The notes beneath the pieces were generated by a model. It did no database searches. It was not told the DNA's origin and worked only from the letters and a program-made list of their open reading frames with translations. This document shows positions 24,297 to 34,496 of a stretch of 64,000 nucleotides of DNA, in pieces (positions within the stretch are counted from its first letter, which is position 1; the number at the start of each line of letters is the position of its first letter). Origin of the DNA: Ceratobasidium sp. AG-K. Taxonomy: Eukaryota; Basidiomycota; Agaricomycetes; Cantharellales; Ceratobasidiaceae. The position numbers and the translations under genes are program-made. The stretch lies in the NCBI GenBank assembly GCA_037039685.1, contig JAWNGF010000014.1:248001-312000 (forward strand), written 5' to 3'.

Positions 24297-25097
24297 GGCA
24301 CTCCTCAATTGTTCGTGATGAGGGGGGGGGGGGCAGTATACCTAGCCGCTACTGGGATGGTCGTTGCTTGCTTAAATGAGATCCATTACCAAAAAGTCTT
24401 GTAATCTTCTGATGAAACACCGGAGTAACCAATTGGGTCAATCCGCGGATAAATCTACCAAACCGCAGGACGTTGACAGGTCTCGAGAGCATATACCTAG
24501 ATGTGAAGGTCGACACGTCGCAAGCGATTGATAACAAGACGAGTTTCAGTTGGCATTGAATCCGTCGGTTATTGGGGGGGGGGGGTGTCCGTACGACTCG
24601 CTCTCGCCGTTTACCTCGATCTGTTCGCTCCTAGAACGGATGCGGGTACCTGCCATTGCGATGGAACGAGAGGTGCTCGCTCCACTTCCCCCCATTTTCA
24701 AGTAATATCCTATATCCGGATTCTATATGGCTGGCTTTAGTTGGGGCGCGAGAAACGATCAGCAAAATACACGGAAAGCTGGAGAAGATGATCCCAGGAC
24801 GAATAAGATGCACATAATTCCCCTCGTGAGGTACTGTCGTACTGTCGTGACAAGGGGCTTTCTGGAACCGTGCAAGTGTTTCTGTAGTTGGTTGACTAGC
24901 ACATTAATATTTCCATGATCCAAGTTGTGGAGTTATAGTACGGTGTAAAGGATATGAACTTCAAGGATGCTCTGCAATAATCTTTACAAAGTTGCCAACT
25001 AGAAACCCATGAAGAGGGGAAGAATAGCGCTATATATATGGCTCTGGTCGTCGATTGCACGACAAGATGTTCATACCTTCTTCTGACTGCTTCCCCC
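24297..25097. other. Spacer between sister P450 genes
   Basis: About 0.8 kb with two runs of 12 G (24322-24333 and 24574-24585). A minus-strand open frame at 24349-24537 has no recognised motif; it might be a former N-terminal exon of P450-3. Confidence 0.3.
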
Positions 25098-26474
25098 TCA
25101 ACCTGTGATCTCCCGTCGCCTGATCGCTATTTCGCAGGAAGTAGCCTCCCGAATAAAGGCCTCATGGATATCCAACTGCGAACCCCAAGCCCTGATTGAA
25201 CACAATGCATAACTTGGTAATAAGCAAGAAATACCTTTGTGGTGGGAATAGCCTCGAAACTATATCGGCGGAAGAGAGTTGCGATGATTACTACCATATT
25301 CATCTGGGCTAGGTTTCGTCCTAGGCAAGCCCTGTGCGATATTGCAGTGATCCCGTGAGTATCTTGCATGTATGCATGTTGGTGTAAACCAGAACCCACC
25401 TTGGCCCAACAGAGAAAGGTACAAAGTACTTATTCAGTCCGTTTGATCTAACCTCCATCCACCTCTCCGGTCGGAACTCTTCTGCGTCCGGGCCCCATAT
25501 ATTCGACCGATGGACGGTGAACGACGGCACGCTGACGACACTCCCAGCGTTAAACGTCTCCCCAGCGACTTTAAATGTCTTCCCCGATGGAACGACGCGT
25601 GGTAGTCCCGTGCCAATAGTAGAGTGAAGACGTTGGGCCTCCTTGATGCAGGCGTTAAGATAAGGCAGGTTCTTCGCCTGTTCATACGTGACAATATTAC
25701 AGGATAACGTCTCTTCGTTATCGTCTTGGGCCTTAGCGACGATCTGATGATCGAGTTCAGCTTGGAGCTTAAGTTGGGAGCGTGGGTTGACAGCAAGATA
25801 GTAGCAGAGGGCACTCAAGGTGCTATACACAAATCCACGTAGGGTGTTACGGTTTTTAGTTCATAATCCATGCTAGTTCAGCAGTACACTTACTGGCTAG
25901 TGGTATCTCCCCCTGCAACTATCATTAGCAACGCTTCCGCAATAAGCTCCTTCCTTGATAAGGGTGTCCCGTCCTCATTCCTTACTTGAAACAGCTTGTC
26001 CATTACGTCGACGGATCCTTGGTCGTTGACTGAACCCTCAGCTACCTTCTTTTGCTTGACGTTAACAGATGTCACTGCCACGCGGAGCAAGTTCACTCGA
26101 TTCCATAGCCCGGGAATCCTCCACGGAAGAAGTTGCAGGGGTTTGTGCGCCCAAGATGGGTATGGGCTGACCGACATGATAGTTTTTCCACTTTCCGCTA
26201 TGGTGCTAGCTATTGGCATGGTATTCGAGCCCCTAGATTCGTCAATTGATTGTGATAGAGGGGTAGCGTCTTTCTGTGCTTCAACCATTCCGAAAGGTGA
26301 TCCCAGAGCAAGATCGCCAATGATGTCGAACGCAAGGTACGTAAACTCTATCAGTGGTTGGCTGATAAATGAGTTATACGAAAACTTCAGAATTTCACTT
26401 ACGGGGGCAGCAGTTGATCACAGCTCTACCATCGTCCGCAATCCAATTGAATCCAGAAATGTTTCGCAGCGCCT
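25098..26474 (-). pseudogene. P450-4, 3' part, cut off by the retroelement stack
   Basis: The C-terminal two thirds of a P450 closely related to P450-3. Residues run from ALRNISGFNWIADDGRAVIN (near 26460-26405) through LALGSPFGMVEAQKDATP, the I-helix AGGDTTS near 25900, ExxR KEAQRLHS near 25640, GPDAEEFRPERWM near 25480 and heme loop FSVGPRACLGRNLAQ (25420/25320) to the stop at 25098. No internal stop was noticed in the exons. The reading frame ends abruptly at 26475 where a copia LTR begins, and resumes at 59355. The gene can no longer make a normal transcript unless 33 kb are spliced or lost. Confidence 0.85.
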
Positions 26475-26479
26475 GTTCG
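26475..26479. repeat. Target-site duplication of copia A, left copy
   Basis: GTTCG. The right copy at 59350-59354 is GTTTG, one transition apart at a CpG/TpG position. Confidence 0.7.
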
Positions 26480-26736
26480 TGTTGTAACTTGGTAATCATA
26501 CACGTACTTACATGCGTGTCGTTATTGTGTATCTGAGTCTGTATCTCGTTTGTGTGTTGTACATTCGTGTCAACACGTATTTCTCTCGTATATACATAGT
26601 TTCTTTTGCGAGTATAAAGAGAGACTGTATTATCCTTGTATCTAGATTGTATTCAGTCGTATACATTCGCCTTCCACTGCTCTTTATTCGCTAAGACCGC
26701 TTTGAGTGTCGAGACGTTCTCGAGTGATCCTCAACA
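26480..26736 (+). repeat. 5' LTR of copia A
   Basis: 257 bp. Differs from the 3' LTR at about 15 positions; about 12 are CpG here and TpG or CpA in the 3' LTR. Confidence 0.92.
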
Positions 26737-26750
26737 GGTTATGAGCCCTG
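26737..26750 (+). promoter_or_regulatory. Primer-binding site of copia A (half-tRNA type)
   Basis: GGTTATGAGCCCTG directly follows the 5' LTR. It is complementary to the anticodon arm of eukaryotic initiator tRNA-Met (GGGCUCAUAACC), the internal 'half-tRNA' priming known from copia elements. Confidence 0.7.
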
Positions 26751-26758
26751 AGCACTGT

Positions 26759-27280
26759 TAATTTCGACCCCATTTAAACTCGCCCACCGTATCTACATAT
26801 TCTTCAGATAATCCCCAGCTCTCAACGCCTGAGGGATCACCACGTAATCGGCCCGTACAAGTCTCTCCTGAGCACACATCATCCGACGAGGTCTCACTTG
26901 ACCTACAACCTGAATTCGCCGATCCCGAACCAACAGGCTTCGTAAATCCAACACTAAACGCACAACAAGGCGAGGTTGAACTACCTGGTTCACCTGTCAC
27001 AGACCCAACCTACCGACACCCATATATCACAAATCTACACGATCAACTCGTAACTTTCCCATTCGGTAGCACCCAATATTTCAGATACCTCTCGTATCTT
27101 GCAAATTATGAACATCTATTAGACGAATATACACCCGACAAAGCAGCCGAGCTTACACGTCAAGAGGTCGAGGCTCTAGAACCATTTTTATTTGAACTCG
27201 ACAACGTCGGATATCCATCACCACCTGTCACACCACGAATCCGATTCGTTACATACCATCCAGCACCTCCTCATCCTAAA
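26759..27280 (+). other. Open leader in frame with copia gag, no ATG
   Basis: After a TAA at 26758-26760 the frame stays open for over 170 codons into the gag ATG at 27281. It is Pro/Glu/Thr-rich at first (SPTVSTYSSDNPQLSTPEGS) and then has ordinary composition (FGSTQYFRYLSYLANYEHLL). No ATG lies in it. It could be a gag N-terminal domain that lost its start codon, or be translated from a non-AUG start. Confidence 0.5.
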
Positions 27281-29116
27281 ATGGCACAAGTCAATATATC
27301 TGACAATAACTTCAAGATTCCACTACTTACCGGACGAGACAACTACCCAGTATGGAACGTACAAATGCAAGACATGCTCATTGAAACTGATCTATGGGAA
27401 TACGTAAATGGCAACAACACCACACGACTGATCGTACGAGCCGCAGTTGCTGAACAACAGGACACACATGGCAATATCATTGTACCCGCCATAACCGAGA
27501 TAACACAACAAACTGTAAACGAGTGGGAAAAGAACAATCGCAAAGCACTCGGAGTAATTAGACGACGCATAGAATCAGCACCCATGGTCCATGTAGCACG
27601 ATTAGACACCGCATCAGCAGTTTGGGCCCGCTTAAGACAGGTATACCAAAACATTGGTACTGCAGCCATGACTCTACTCCGAAACCAATTCACTGGCCTA
27701 CGAATGTCAGAAGGGGATGACCTTGAAGAGCACATCAAGAAACTAAGGTCAACATTTGATAAACTAAACACAGCACTCCTTGCAGAAGGATCTCCTTCAA
27801 TCATTGAACTCGAATTTGTCCGACAACTACTGGCCTCACTACCCGAATCATGGCAATATCTTGTCGCCGTCATTGATCAAACTCCCTCACCAACCGATCC
27901 AGAAGGCATCCAAACCTCAGCTGATGTCACATCTTGCCTACTTGCTGAATTCCACCGCCGTAAAGCTCAAAACAGCGAAAAAGCCTACTATATGCGACAA
28001 AATAACAACAATTTCCGAGGAAATCGCCAACCCCGAGCCACTGATCGCCTCAATGTCACATGTAACAATTGCGGTATTATTGGCCACATCAAACGTGATT
28101 GTCGCAAACCCGGTGGAGGAAACTACAAGCGAGGCAACAATAATAACAATAATCGAGGACGAGGCAATTATCGCAGCAACAATAACAACAGAGGGCGCCC
28201 CAACAACAACAACAGAGGAGGACGCTTCAACAATAGTAATCGAGGACGAAACAGCAACAATGAACGCCAAACCAACAATAACGAGAACCAAGGCGAACAG
28301 GCAAACTTTGCAAGTACTGACAACACAGAAGTCGCTTTTGTCTTCACCACATCTCGATTGGCCAACTGTTTTGAACGACAAGCTCAACCTCTCATTGCAA
28401 AACAAGAAACACATATTGAGGATCTCCCTGAATCAATTAAACAGGATGTTATTGCAAAGTTCAACCCAACCAACTTATTTGGTCAAACAGAGACGCAATA
28501 TAGTTTTGCCACTAATGACACTTGGATTATAGATTCTGGCGCTTCCTGTCATGTCACCAACCGACGGGAACATCTAACCAATTTTACTCCCATAAAATCA
28601 ACTGTTATAGGCATTGGAGGCCAAGCTGAGATTACAGGTCTTGGCACACTCACACTCAATGTCGGAATCACTCTACCAAAAATCAATGATAAACGGCCAC
28701 AATCCAAGGACGCATACAATGACCAAATTGAACTTAATAATGTCGCACTTGTTGAAAAATCACCAGTAAAGCTCATTTCACTATCAGCATGGACCGACAC
28801 CTTTCCATGGATGAAGATAGTCATTCAAGAAGATTGGATGTATTTCTACAAAGAAAATCATATTGTAGCTGCTGCACAAAAACTAGGTGATTGCCAAACT
28901 GGCAATTCCTGGCACCTAATTGCCACCATCAACAAGTTCCAGAATGCATATACGGCACGCTCACTTCAAGATTGGCACATTATTCTTGGTCACACTGACC
29001 CACGGAACATCATCCGCCTATCAGAAATATCCAAATCTCTATCCCTGACAAAACACAAAACCAAAAACCGCCACTTTGACTGTATTGGATGCATTAAAGG
29101 CAAATCAACTGTTTGA
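27281..29116 (+). CDS. Copia A gag, protease and pre-integrase domain
   Basis: 611 codons. A UBN2/DUF4219-like gag N-terminus (LLTGRDNYPVWNVQMQDML) leads to a zinc knuckle CNNCGIIGHIKRDC (residues about 263-276) and an Asn/Arg/Gly-rich region (about 285-335) with many NNN-RG units. The aspartic protease has WIIDSGASCHVTN at about 415-427. The gag-pre-integrase domain (WHIILGHTDPRNI and the CIGCIKGKS zinc-binding end) follows. A TGA stops the frame at 29114-29116; reading continues in the same frame into the integrase up to the element B insertion. Gag packages RNA, protease matures the polyprotein. Confidence 0.85.
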   Translation: MAQVNISDNNFKIPLLTGRDNYPVWNVQMQDMLIETDLWEYVNGNNTTRLIVRAAVAEQQDTHGNIIVPAITEITQQTVNEWEKNNRKALGVIRRRIESAPMVHVARLDTASAVWARLRQVYQNIGTAAMTLLRNQFTGLRMSEGDDLEEHIKKLRSTFDKLNTALLAEGSPSIIELEFVRQLLASLPESWQYLVAVIDQTPSPTDPEGIQTSADVTSCLLAEFHRRKAQNSEKAYYMRQNNNNFRGNRQPRATDRLNVTCNNCGIIGHIKRDCRKPGGGNYKRGNNNNNNRGRGNYRSNNNNRGRPNNNNRGGRFNNSNRGRNSNNERQTNNNENQGEQANFASTDNTEVAFVFTTSRLANCFERQAQPLIAKQETHIEDLPESIKQDVIAKFNPTNLFGQTETQYSFATNDTWIIDSGASCHVTNRREHLTNFTPIKSTVIGIGGQAEITGLGTLTLNVGITLPKINDKRPQSKDAYNDQIELNNVALVEKSPVKLISLSAWTDTFPWMKIVIQEDWMYFYKENHIVAAAQKLGDCQTGNSWHLIATINKFQNAYTARSLQDWHIILGHTDPRNIIRLSEISKSLSLTKHKTKNRHFDCIGCIKGKSTV

Positions 29117-29255
29117 CAATTCGGAAATATGCCATCCAACAAGTCATACAACATTGCTGATTTATTTTACTCCGACGTCTGGGGACCTGTGCGCACACCA
29201 TCCATCCAAGGTTATCTATATTACATCACCTTTACCAATGCGGCATCTCGCTTCA
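29117..29255 (+). pseudogene. Copia A integrase core, first part
   Basis: In the same frame after the TGA: ADLFYSDVWGPVRTPSIQGY, with the first catalytic Asp of the integrase (SDVWGP). It is cut at 29255 by element B; the next residues are at 55016. Confidence 0.75.
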
Positions 29256-29744
29256 TGTTGCAACCTGCTAAGTAGTAGAGTTGACGACTGCTAATCACCT
29301 TGTTGACCATGAGCAATAAGTCTAAGTAGACTAAATCGCTAAGGGAAATCGCTAGCTTCTAAGTAGAAGTCCTAGCTCCAAATCCCAAGTGGCTGCTGAA
29401 GTGGCTAAGTAGCCAAGTGCCTCTGATCACACACTGCAGGGAGAGTTGACAAGGTGAAGCAAGCTGGGGATGACCATGCTTGCATGCCAGTATATATACT
29501 CAGAGAACAAGTGAGTCATAGTAAATACATGAGTCACATGTCTGAGTCAGAGTCCGAGTCATAAAGGGGCTGCATAGGCCAGCCAATAGAAAACAGCATG
29601 AGTCATATGACTCATGGTGACACGTCATCCCTACACCTCACTAAGCAAGGGAGAGGGCACATCTATACAGAAGAGGCGCTAAAGGCGCCGATACAAGCCA
29701 CGAGTCCGCAGAAAGAGAGAAAGAGGGCAGGACAGGTCACGACA
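29256..29744 (-). repeat. 3' LTR of element B
   Basis: 489 bp; TATA box (TATATATA) at 29491-29498 reverse strand. The polypurine tract (GGGGGGGCAA in sense) adjoins at 29745-29754. Confidence 0.9.
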
Positions 29745-29784
29745 TTGCCCCCCCACATAGGGCCAGGTAGTGGAGTGCCTGGGC

Positions 29785-30854
29785 CTATCTGCGGGCGACC
29801 CATTCCTTCAATTCCAGCCAGCCAACCTGCTCCGCAAGGTTGCGCATGTCCGATTCAAGGACCTTGTTCATGCAGTCCCACTTCTCCTGGTAGAGCCGGT
29901 CCAGCTCTTCCTGGTGTTGTTGCTGGAGACGCTCAAGGTCTTGCTGCTCCCGGAGTGCCCACCGTTCTTGTTGGTGGTTGAGCCACTTGTTGAGTTGTTC
30001 GACCGTCCAGGATCCGCACTGGACAAGGCGGTAGGCCTCCAAGACGTTTGCGTCACAAGGCATGCGGTCGGCGGGCGGGTGGGGCTCGAGGTTGGCAATT
30101 GCCTGCCCGACATTGGCAATGAGGGCCTCGACGTTTTCCCAGGCCCTGTCCCATGTTGCGTTCCACTCCCGCTCAACATGCTCAGCATCCTTGTCAGTGA
30201 TAGGAGGGGGGGGGGGGTGTTGACCACTTCCTCCTTGATTTTGCCTGGCTCCATTGGCTGGTCGGCCATGTCAACTTCACCACTTCCGTTGTCAGCTTTC
30301 GACCAGTTGATAGCGTTGGAAGGGGTTTCGGGGTAGGTGTTGTCAGCGACTGGTGGTTCAGGCTTTCTTTGCCACTCACAAGGGGCGGGCCAACCGCTAG
30401 TGAAGTCGTAGGAGCAATTGCTCCACCAGATTCCATCACTATCAACGTGTCCACCATTGGCCAATGCGAGGCAGGGGTTGGTTTCTCACTTGAACCACTT
30501 GTCTTCTTCCCACTTGTAGCCAGTGTCCTTATTCCAGGCATTGGCGCTCTTGGTGACGACCTTGCGGACGGTGAGTCCAATGCAGCCGCGGCAGTGGTAG
30601 TACTTGCTGCGGCCAATGTCGGTTGGGTCCGAGGGCCGGGCGTCGGGGTGGCTAACCCAGAGCAAGGAGCCGAGTTGGGGGTGGATGAGGGACTTGCGTT
30701 TTTTGTCCCATTTGAGGTCGCCATGCTTGGCAAGGGGGATGTAGCCAAGGTGGACCCCAGGCTCGAGGTCGTTGGCCAGTTTCCTGGCCTCCTTGAGGGA
30801 CCAGGGTGCTGTGGCCCTGCAGTTGATGGCAAATTTGCCGGGTCCTCCGGCCAT
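29785..30854 (-). pseudogene. ORF3 of element B (extra 3' gene), broken
   Basis: Begins MAGGPGKFAINCRATAPWSL at 30854. It contains LIHPQLGSLLWV then YYHCRGCIGLTV near 30590, the motif shared with ORF3 of D and E. A TGA (30486-30488) interrupts it after KWFK. A run of 12 G (C in sense) at 30206-30217 then shifts the frame, so the last part is read in a different frame (29785-30063). That part is a strongly charged coiled coil (REQQDLERLQQQHQEELDRL). About 355 residues if unbroken. The position is between chromodomain pol and the 3' LTR. Function unknown; no signal peptide or membrane segment, so it does not look like an envelope gene. Confidence 0.65.
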
Positions 30855-31019
30855 GATGGCCTTGCCATAGGCCGCACTAAGCCTGTACTGTACCCACAGG
30901 TGATGAAGCGACGTCCGTTGTCCACGTGCGTCTGTCGCGTCGCCTATTTCAGGGGTTGTCCGCTGTCCAGAGCCGACCGGTGCATTTGTCCCCCCAATGG
31001 ACAGGATGATAAATCATAT

Positions 31020-31060
31020 TATGTAATGTAATGTAATGTAATGTAATGTAATGTAATGTA
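31020..31060 (+). repeat. Eight tandem ATGTA units at the DDE transposon end
   Basis: ATGTA repeated eight times at 31021-31060. The first units coincide with the terminal repeat of the transposon (TGTAATGT). Confidence 0.9.
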
Positions 31061-34000
31061 TATTGCCATGTTGGGAAGTCATCCACGACCACACCTCACT
31101 CCACCGCACTCTCCACCCCCGCCCGTGTAGCCTCATTGAGAGTCCAGGTTGCTTGACGGATGGTCTTTGAACTGCGACCAGCAGTTACTACTGCTGTGTT
31201 TTGTGCACTTTTCTTGGTACGTGAGTCCTGGCTTACAACTTTTGGGTTAATTGTCTCCTCCGTGTTCCGTTTCCGTTTCCTCAACAACACTAAACTCGAT
31301 TTTTTGGTAGCTTGTTTTGTACTGCTCACCACCGTGAGGTCTTCAAGCGCTGCTTGGTGTGTCCCACCCAACACAGCAATGTAGGTCACAAAGGCCTGAC
31401 TCGAGAACAATGAAACCTCTGCAACAAATTGTAATGTAAGTAACCTGTTGGCCACGAATACAAAAGAGAATCTTACTGGTAGTATTGCTTGACGCACAAG
31501 GCACGGGCTCTTTGGTTTGTGTCTCATGGCGGGACAGTGAGTCTGGAGTGACATCGCTTGGGGTGTTGGTTCCCATTCTCAACCAGGCGGCAACGAGCTC
31601 AATATCATCCTTGTCTCCTGTTTGCCTAAATGCACCGTTCTCTACAACCTCGAGCATCTCCCCAGGGCTCTCATTAAGTGCTCCAAAAATATCCGCAGCA
31701 GACAACGAGAGATCGTCTGCAATCAGGTCCGTGCCCCCAACCTCCATCTTCTCGGCCGAGTGACAGAGGTATTTGGGCGCTATGCATGGGATTACTGGTT
31801 CATGGGACGAAACCTCGTTTCGAAAGGATGCATTTGTTGCAACTGTTGAAAAAAACAGCTCTGTTGCCTCAGGCAAGGTGAGTTTCTCCCATGAAAGGTT
31901 CCATTCACCGGTCTGACACTTTTGCCAAGATTTCCTGACGATTTCGGGATGTTTTTTGAGGTAGTTGTATGCCTCGAGAGTCCAAGATACCAATGCGTTC
32001 CGGAGCGTCGGGAGGTCGTTTGGGAGGGTTACGTTTTCGGGTTGGGTCCCGTTTCAAAGCAGGCAAGTCGACCATCCGGCAAAGAAGTCGAGCGCGGCTT
32101 GCTTAATTATATGTTTGATCACACGTTGCAGGATTGTATTGGCTGGTTGGAACTTGCCTGTGCCTGTGAGTATACTGGTTAGTGCCTCATCAACACGGTT
32201 GGAATGGATACTCACACCCAGCAGGGACGAAAATTATTGAGATTTCTGGGAAGTTTGCTGCCATCCATGGCAGGAAACACTCCGGTGTTGACTTGGCTGT
32301 ATGCACCGGCCAACAGTCAATGTAGAGGACAGCCTGTGATTTTGGGGGCAAACCCTCCTCTTCTCAAACTTGATCAAGATATGGGATCAGCATGGCTACA
32401 ACCCACTGCTTGTCAAGCAGATTAGCAGGTGAACTTGAAGGTACGTATGCACATACATGCCTCTTTTGTTGTCTCTAACGAGCTCCAGTGACGAGTGTCA
32501 CCATGTGAAAACAGAAATCCATGGGAATCGGCCTCGTCACGCCGCAATGCATCTTTCCTGGGTAGACTTGCATCGGTCGATCCCCCCCAGACTGACTGAA
32601 ACGGAAGGATGTCACCCCTGTCGCTGGAGCCAACAACGAGCATATACTGCACAGGGGTCAACACAAAGTGTGCAATCTGGTAAGAGAAACATACCAGGCG
32701 CCTCTCGTTGTGGCAAACACTGTTCACCTGCTCACTTCCTCGTTTGTCCCAGGTTTTATTCCCAAGTGGGAACAGTGAGATCCCTGTTTGATCAGTGTTG
32801 ACAATCATACGGGGACTCTTGATGTTGTGTCGCATGACCATGCGTGAGATCCGGAGCATCGCCAAGAGGCAAAGCTCTTCCCATTCTTTTGGACGTTTCC
32901 GTGCGGCCTTGGTTGCGGTCCAAAAGGACCATCCCAACTGGTTGTGCATGAACATATGCACCCACCTGTCGGAGAATTGCATCCCATCTATCTGGGGGGC
33001 TTGGACTCGGAGGTGGGCAACCAGAATAGATCTTGCAATGCTACACGAGATAGGTACATTTGTGAGACAAAGGGCCCAAAGTTGTTGCGTGACACCCGTG
33101 ATCACCAAGGGATATGGGGCCTGTTGTTAAGATGAGTACGTCGCTTGTTGACACCATGTTACAACATACTAATTTCTTGGAGCTTCCACAACCACCAACA
33201 AATGACTCCTTTTCAATTGCAGCAAGGGTGGAAGCAGTCCAGCACACGTCGCCATCGGAGTTGGTTCCAAACCAACGCCGAAGGACACCCTTGTGCAGCC
33301 CGTCAAACAGGCCCGCATCCCGGTGAGTCAACTGAAGTTGTTTCACAACTTCTGTCGGGTGACGAGATGCATAGTTCATTCCACCAACAGACTTTACAGC
33401 CGCTAGAATATGAACGCAGTAGCCGGGAGCCTGCCAACACACGCGTTTTGGGGCCTGGATGTTACTGGGGTGATCTCCAATGGGCCGACGCTGCTTCTGC
33501 ACACGGCCAGCCTGCTTCAGTCATTCTTCAGCAGCTCGGATTTGGTCATTGGATTTCTCAAGGTTGTAATCCTACTACAGCGTGAGTTAACCTGCTTTGT
33601 TGTAAAGCCTTAAACTCACAATGTTCACTTCTTTGGTGATCTTCCCACTTTGATCCCGACGACCAGACTCGATCTCTGCCTGGACTGTTGCTGCACGTTC
33701 ATCTCGCTTGCGGAGCATGTCCTTAACTCACTTAGCCTTGGCGTCATCCTCCTTCTGAACTGCTTCAGCTGCCCGAAAGGCATTATTTGAGGCTTTCATC
33801 TTGTGAGACTGTTGAACACATTGCTCCAGGTATGTTGCTTGATCAACTGGTTGGAATGCGAGCTTTGACTGGCATAGTTTAGGGGTTTTGACTGATGCTT
33901 TGCCTGAGATGAGGACCTCAACTGAGGAGCTCCAACTCATGGTTGCGATGCTGATGGAGTTGGTGTCAGGGTGGCTTGGACTGTTGGACAAGACTGAGGG

Positions 34001-34496
34001 TGTATCACTAGAGGATGTATTAGCAGGTAGAATAATATCAATTGACCTGGCACACCTGGTAACTGTGGCCCCTGCCTCCACTGCTGCTTGTTTTAGCTTG
34101 GAAATCCATCCCCCAACCCACATTTCTTTTTCAGCACCAGATAGTTGTACCAGAGCTTCCTGTAATAGTAGAATACACTCTGAAAGGCGCCTTCCACACT
34201 CTTTGATTACAAGAGCACCTCTCCAAGTTTCCCATGCTACCTCCATCCAGTGATTGAACTCAACACCCCATCCCTCATCTGCAACCAGTTCTGGGTCCAA
34301 CTCAAAGATTAGATTTGACTCGGAAGGATGTTCAGGGAGTGAATCAGGAAGACAAAGGAAGAGCTTGTGTAGAAGATTGAGTTGGGAAGGTAAGGTTTTC
34401 ATGTTGGAAGGAAGTAGTGAGGGTTGGCACTTTGTCCAATGTTCCAGGCCCTCGGTCACTTTTCACCCCCCTTGGACAGCATCACGTGACATTACA
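31022..34496 (-). mobile_element. TA-flanked DDE transposon inside element B
   Basis: TA dinucleotides at 31020-31021 and 34497-34498 flank short inverted ends TGTAATGT / ACATTACA. Size 3475 bp. Inside are pieces of a pogo/Tigger-type DDE transposase on the minus strand. It is inserted at the 3' end of the element B pol gene, whose stop codon now lies in the transposon end. The very short inverted repeat makes the exact ends less certain than for the other elements. Confidence 0.7.
31080..34459 (-). pseudogene. Pogo/Tigger-like DDE transposase, decayed
   Basis: Multi-exon, from about 34459. The N-terminal part is helix-rich. At 33500-32450: a CENP-B/HTH-like region and then IVNTDQTGISLFP with the first catalytic Asp (near 32800). 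Then VLYIDCWPVHTA with the second Asp (near 32320), and FVPAGCTGKFQPANTILQRV near 32150. Relatives have PAD at that last site; here it is PAN, so the third catalytic acid is lost. An in-frame TGA follows CLL at about 32057. The tail 31993-31343 is acidic and of unknown role. The protein would be inactive. Confidence 0.65.

Noticed and set aside
24349..24537. Possible N-terminal exon of P450-3
   Set aside because: No membrane anchor or matching segment in P450-4, and the two poly-G runs make the sequence unreliable.
29785..30854. Envelope gene in element B
   Set aside because: No signal peptide, transmembrane segment or furin-like site; the shared CRGC core relates it to ORF3 of D and E instead.
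29770..31031. Plus-strand ORFs of 188-220 codons opposite element B ORF3
   Set aside because: They are antisense shadows of a GC-biased minus-strand gene and contain no domain.
31021..31060. CRISPR-like repeat or telomere remnant
   Set aside because: A simple 5-bp tandem repeat without spacers, and not a telomere unit of fungi (TTAGGG).
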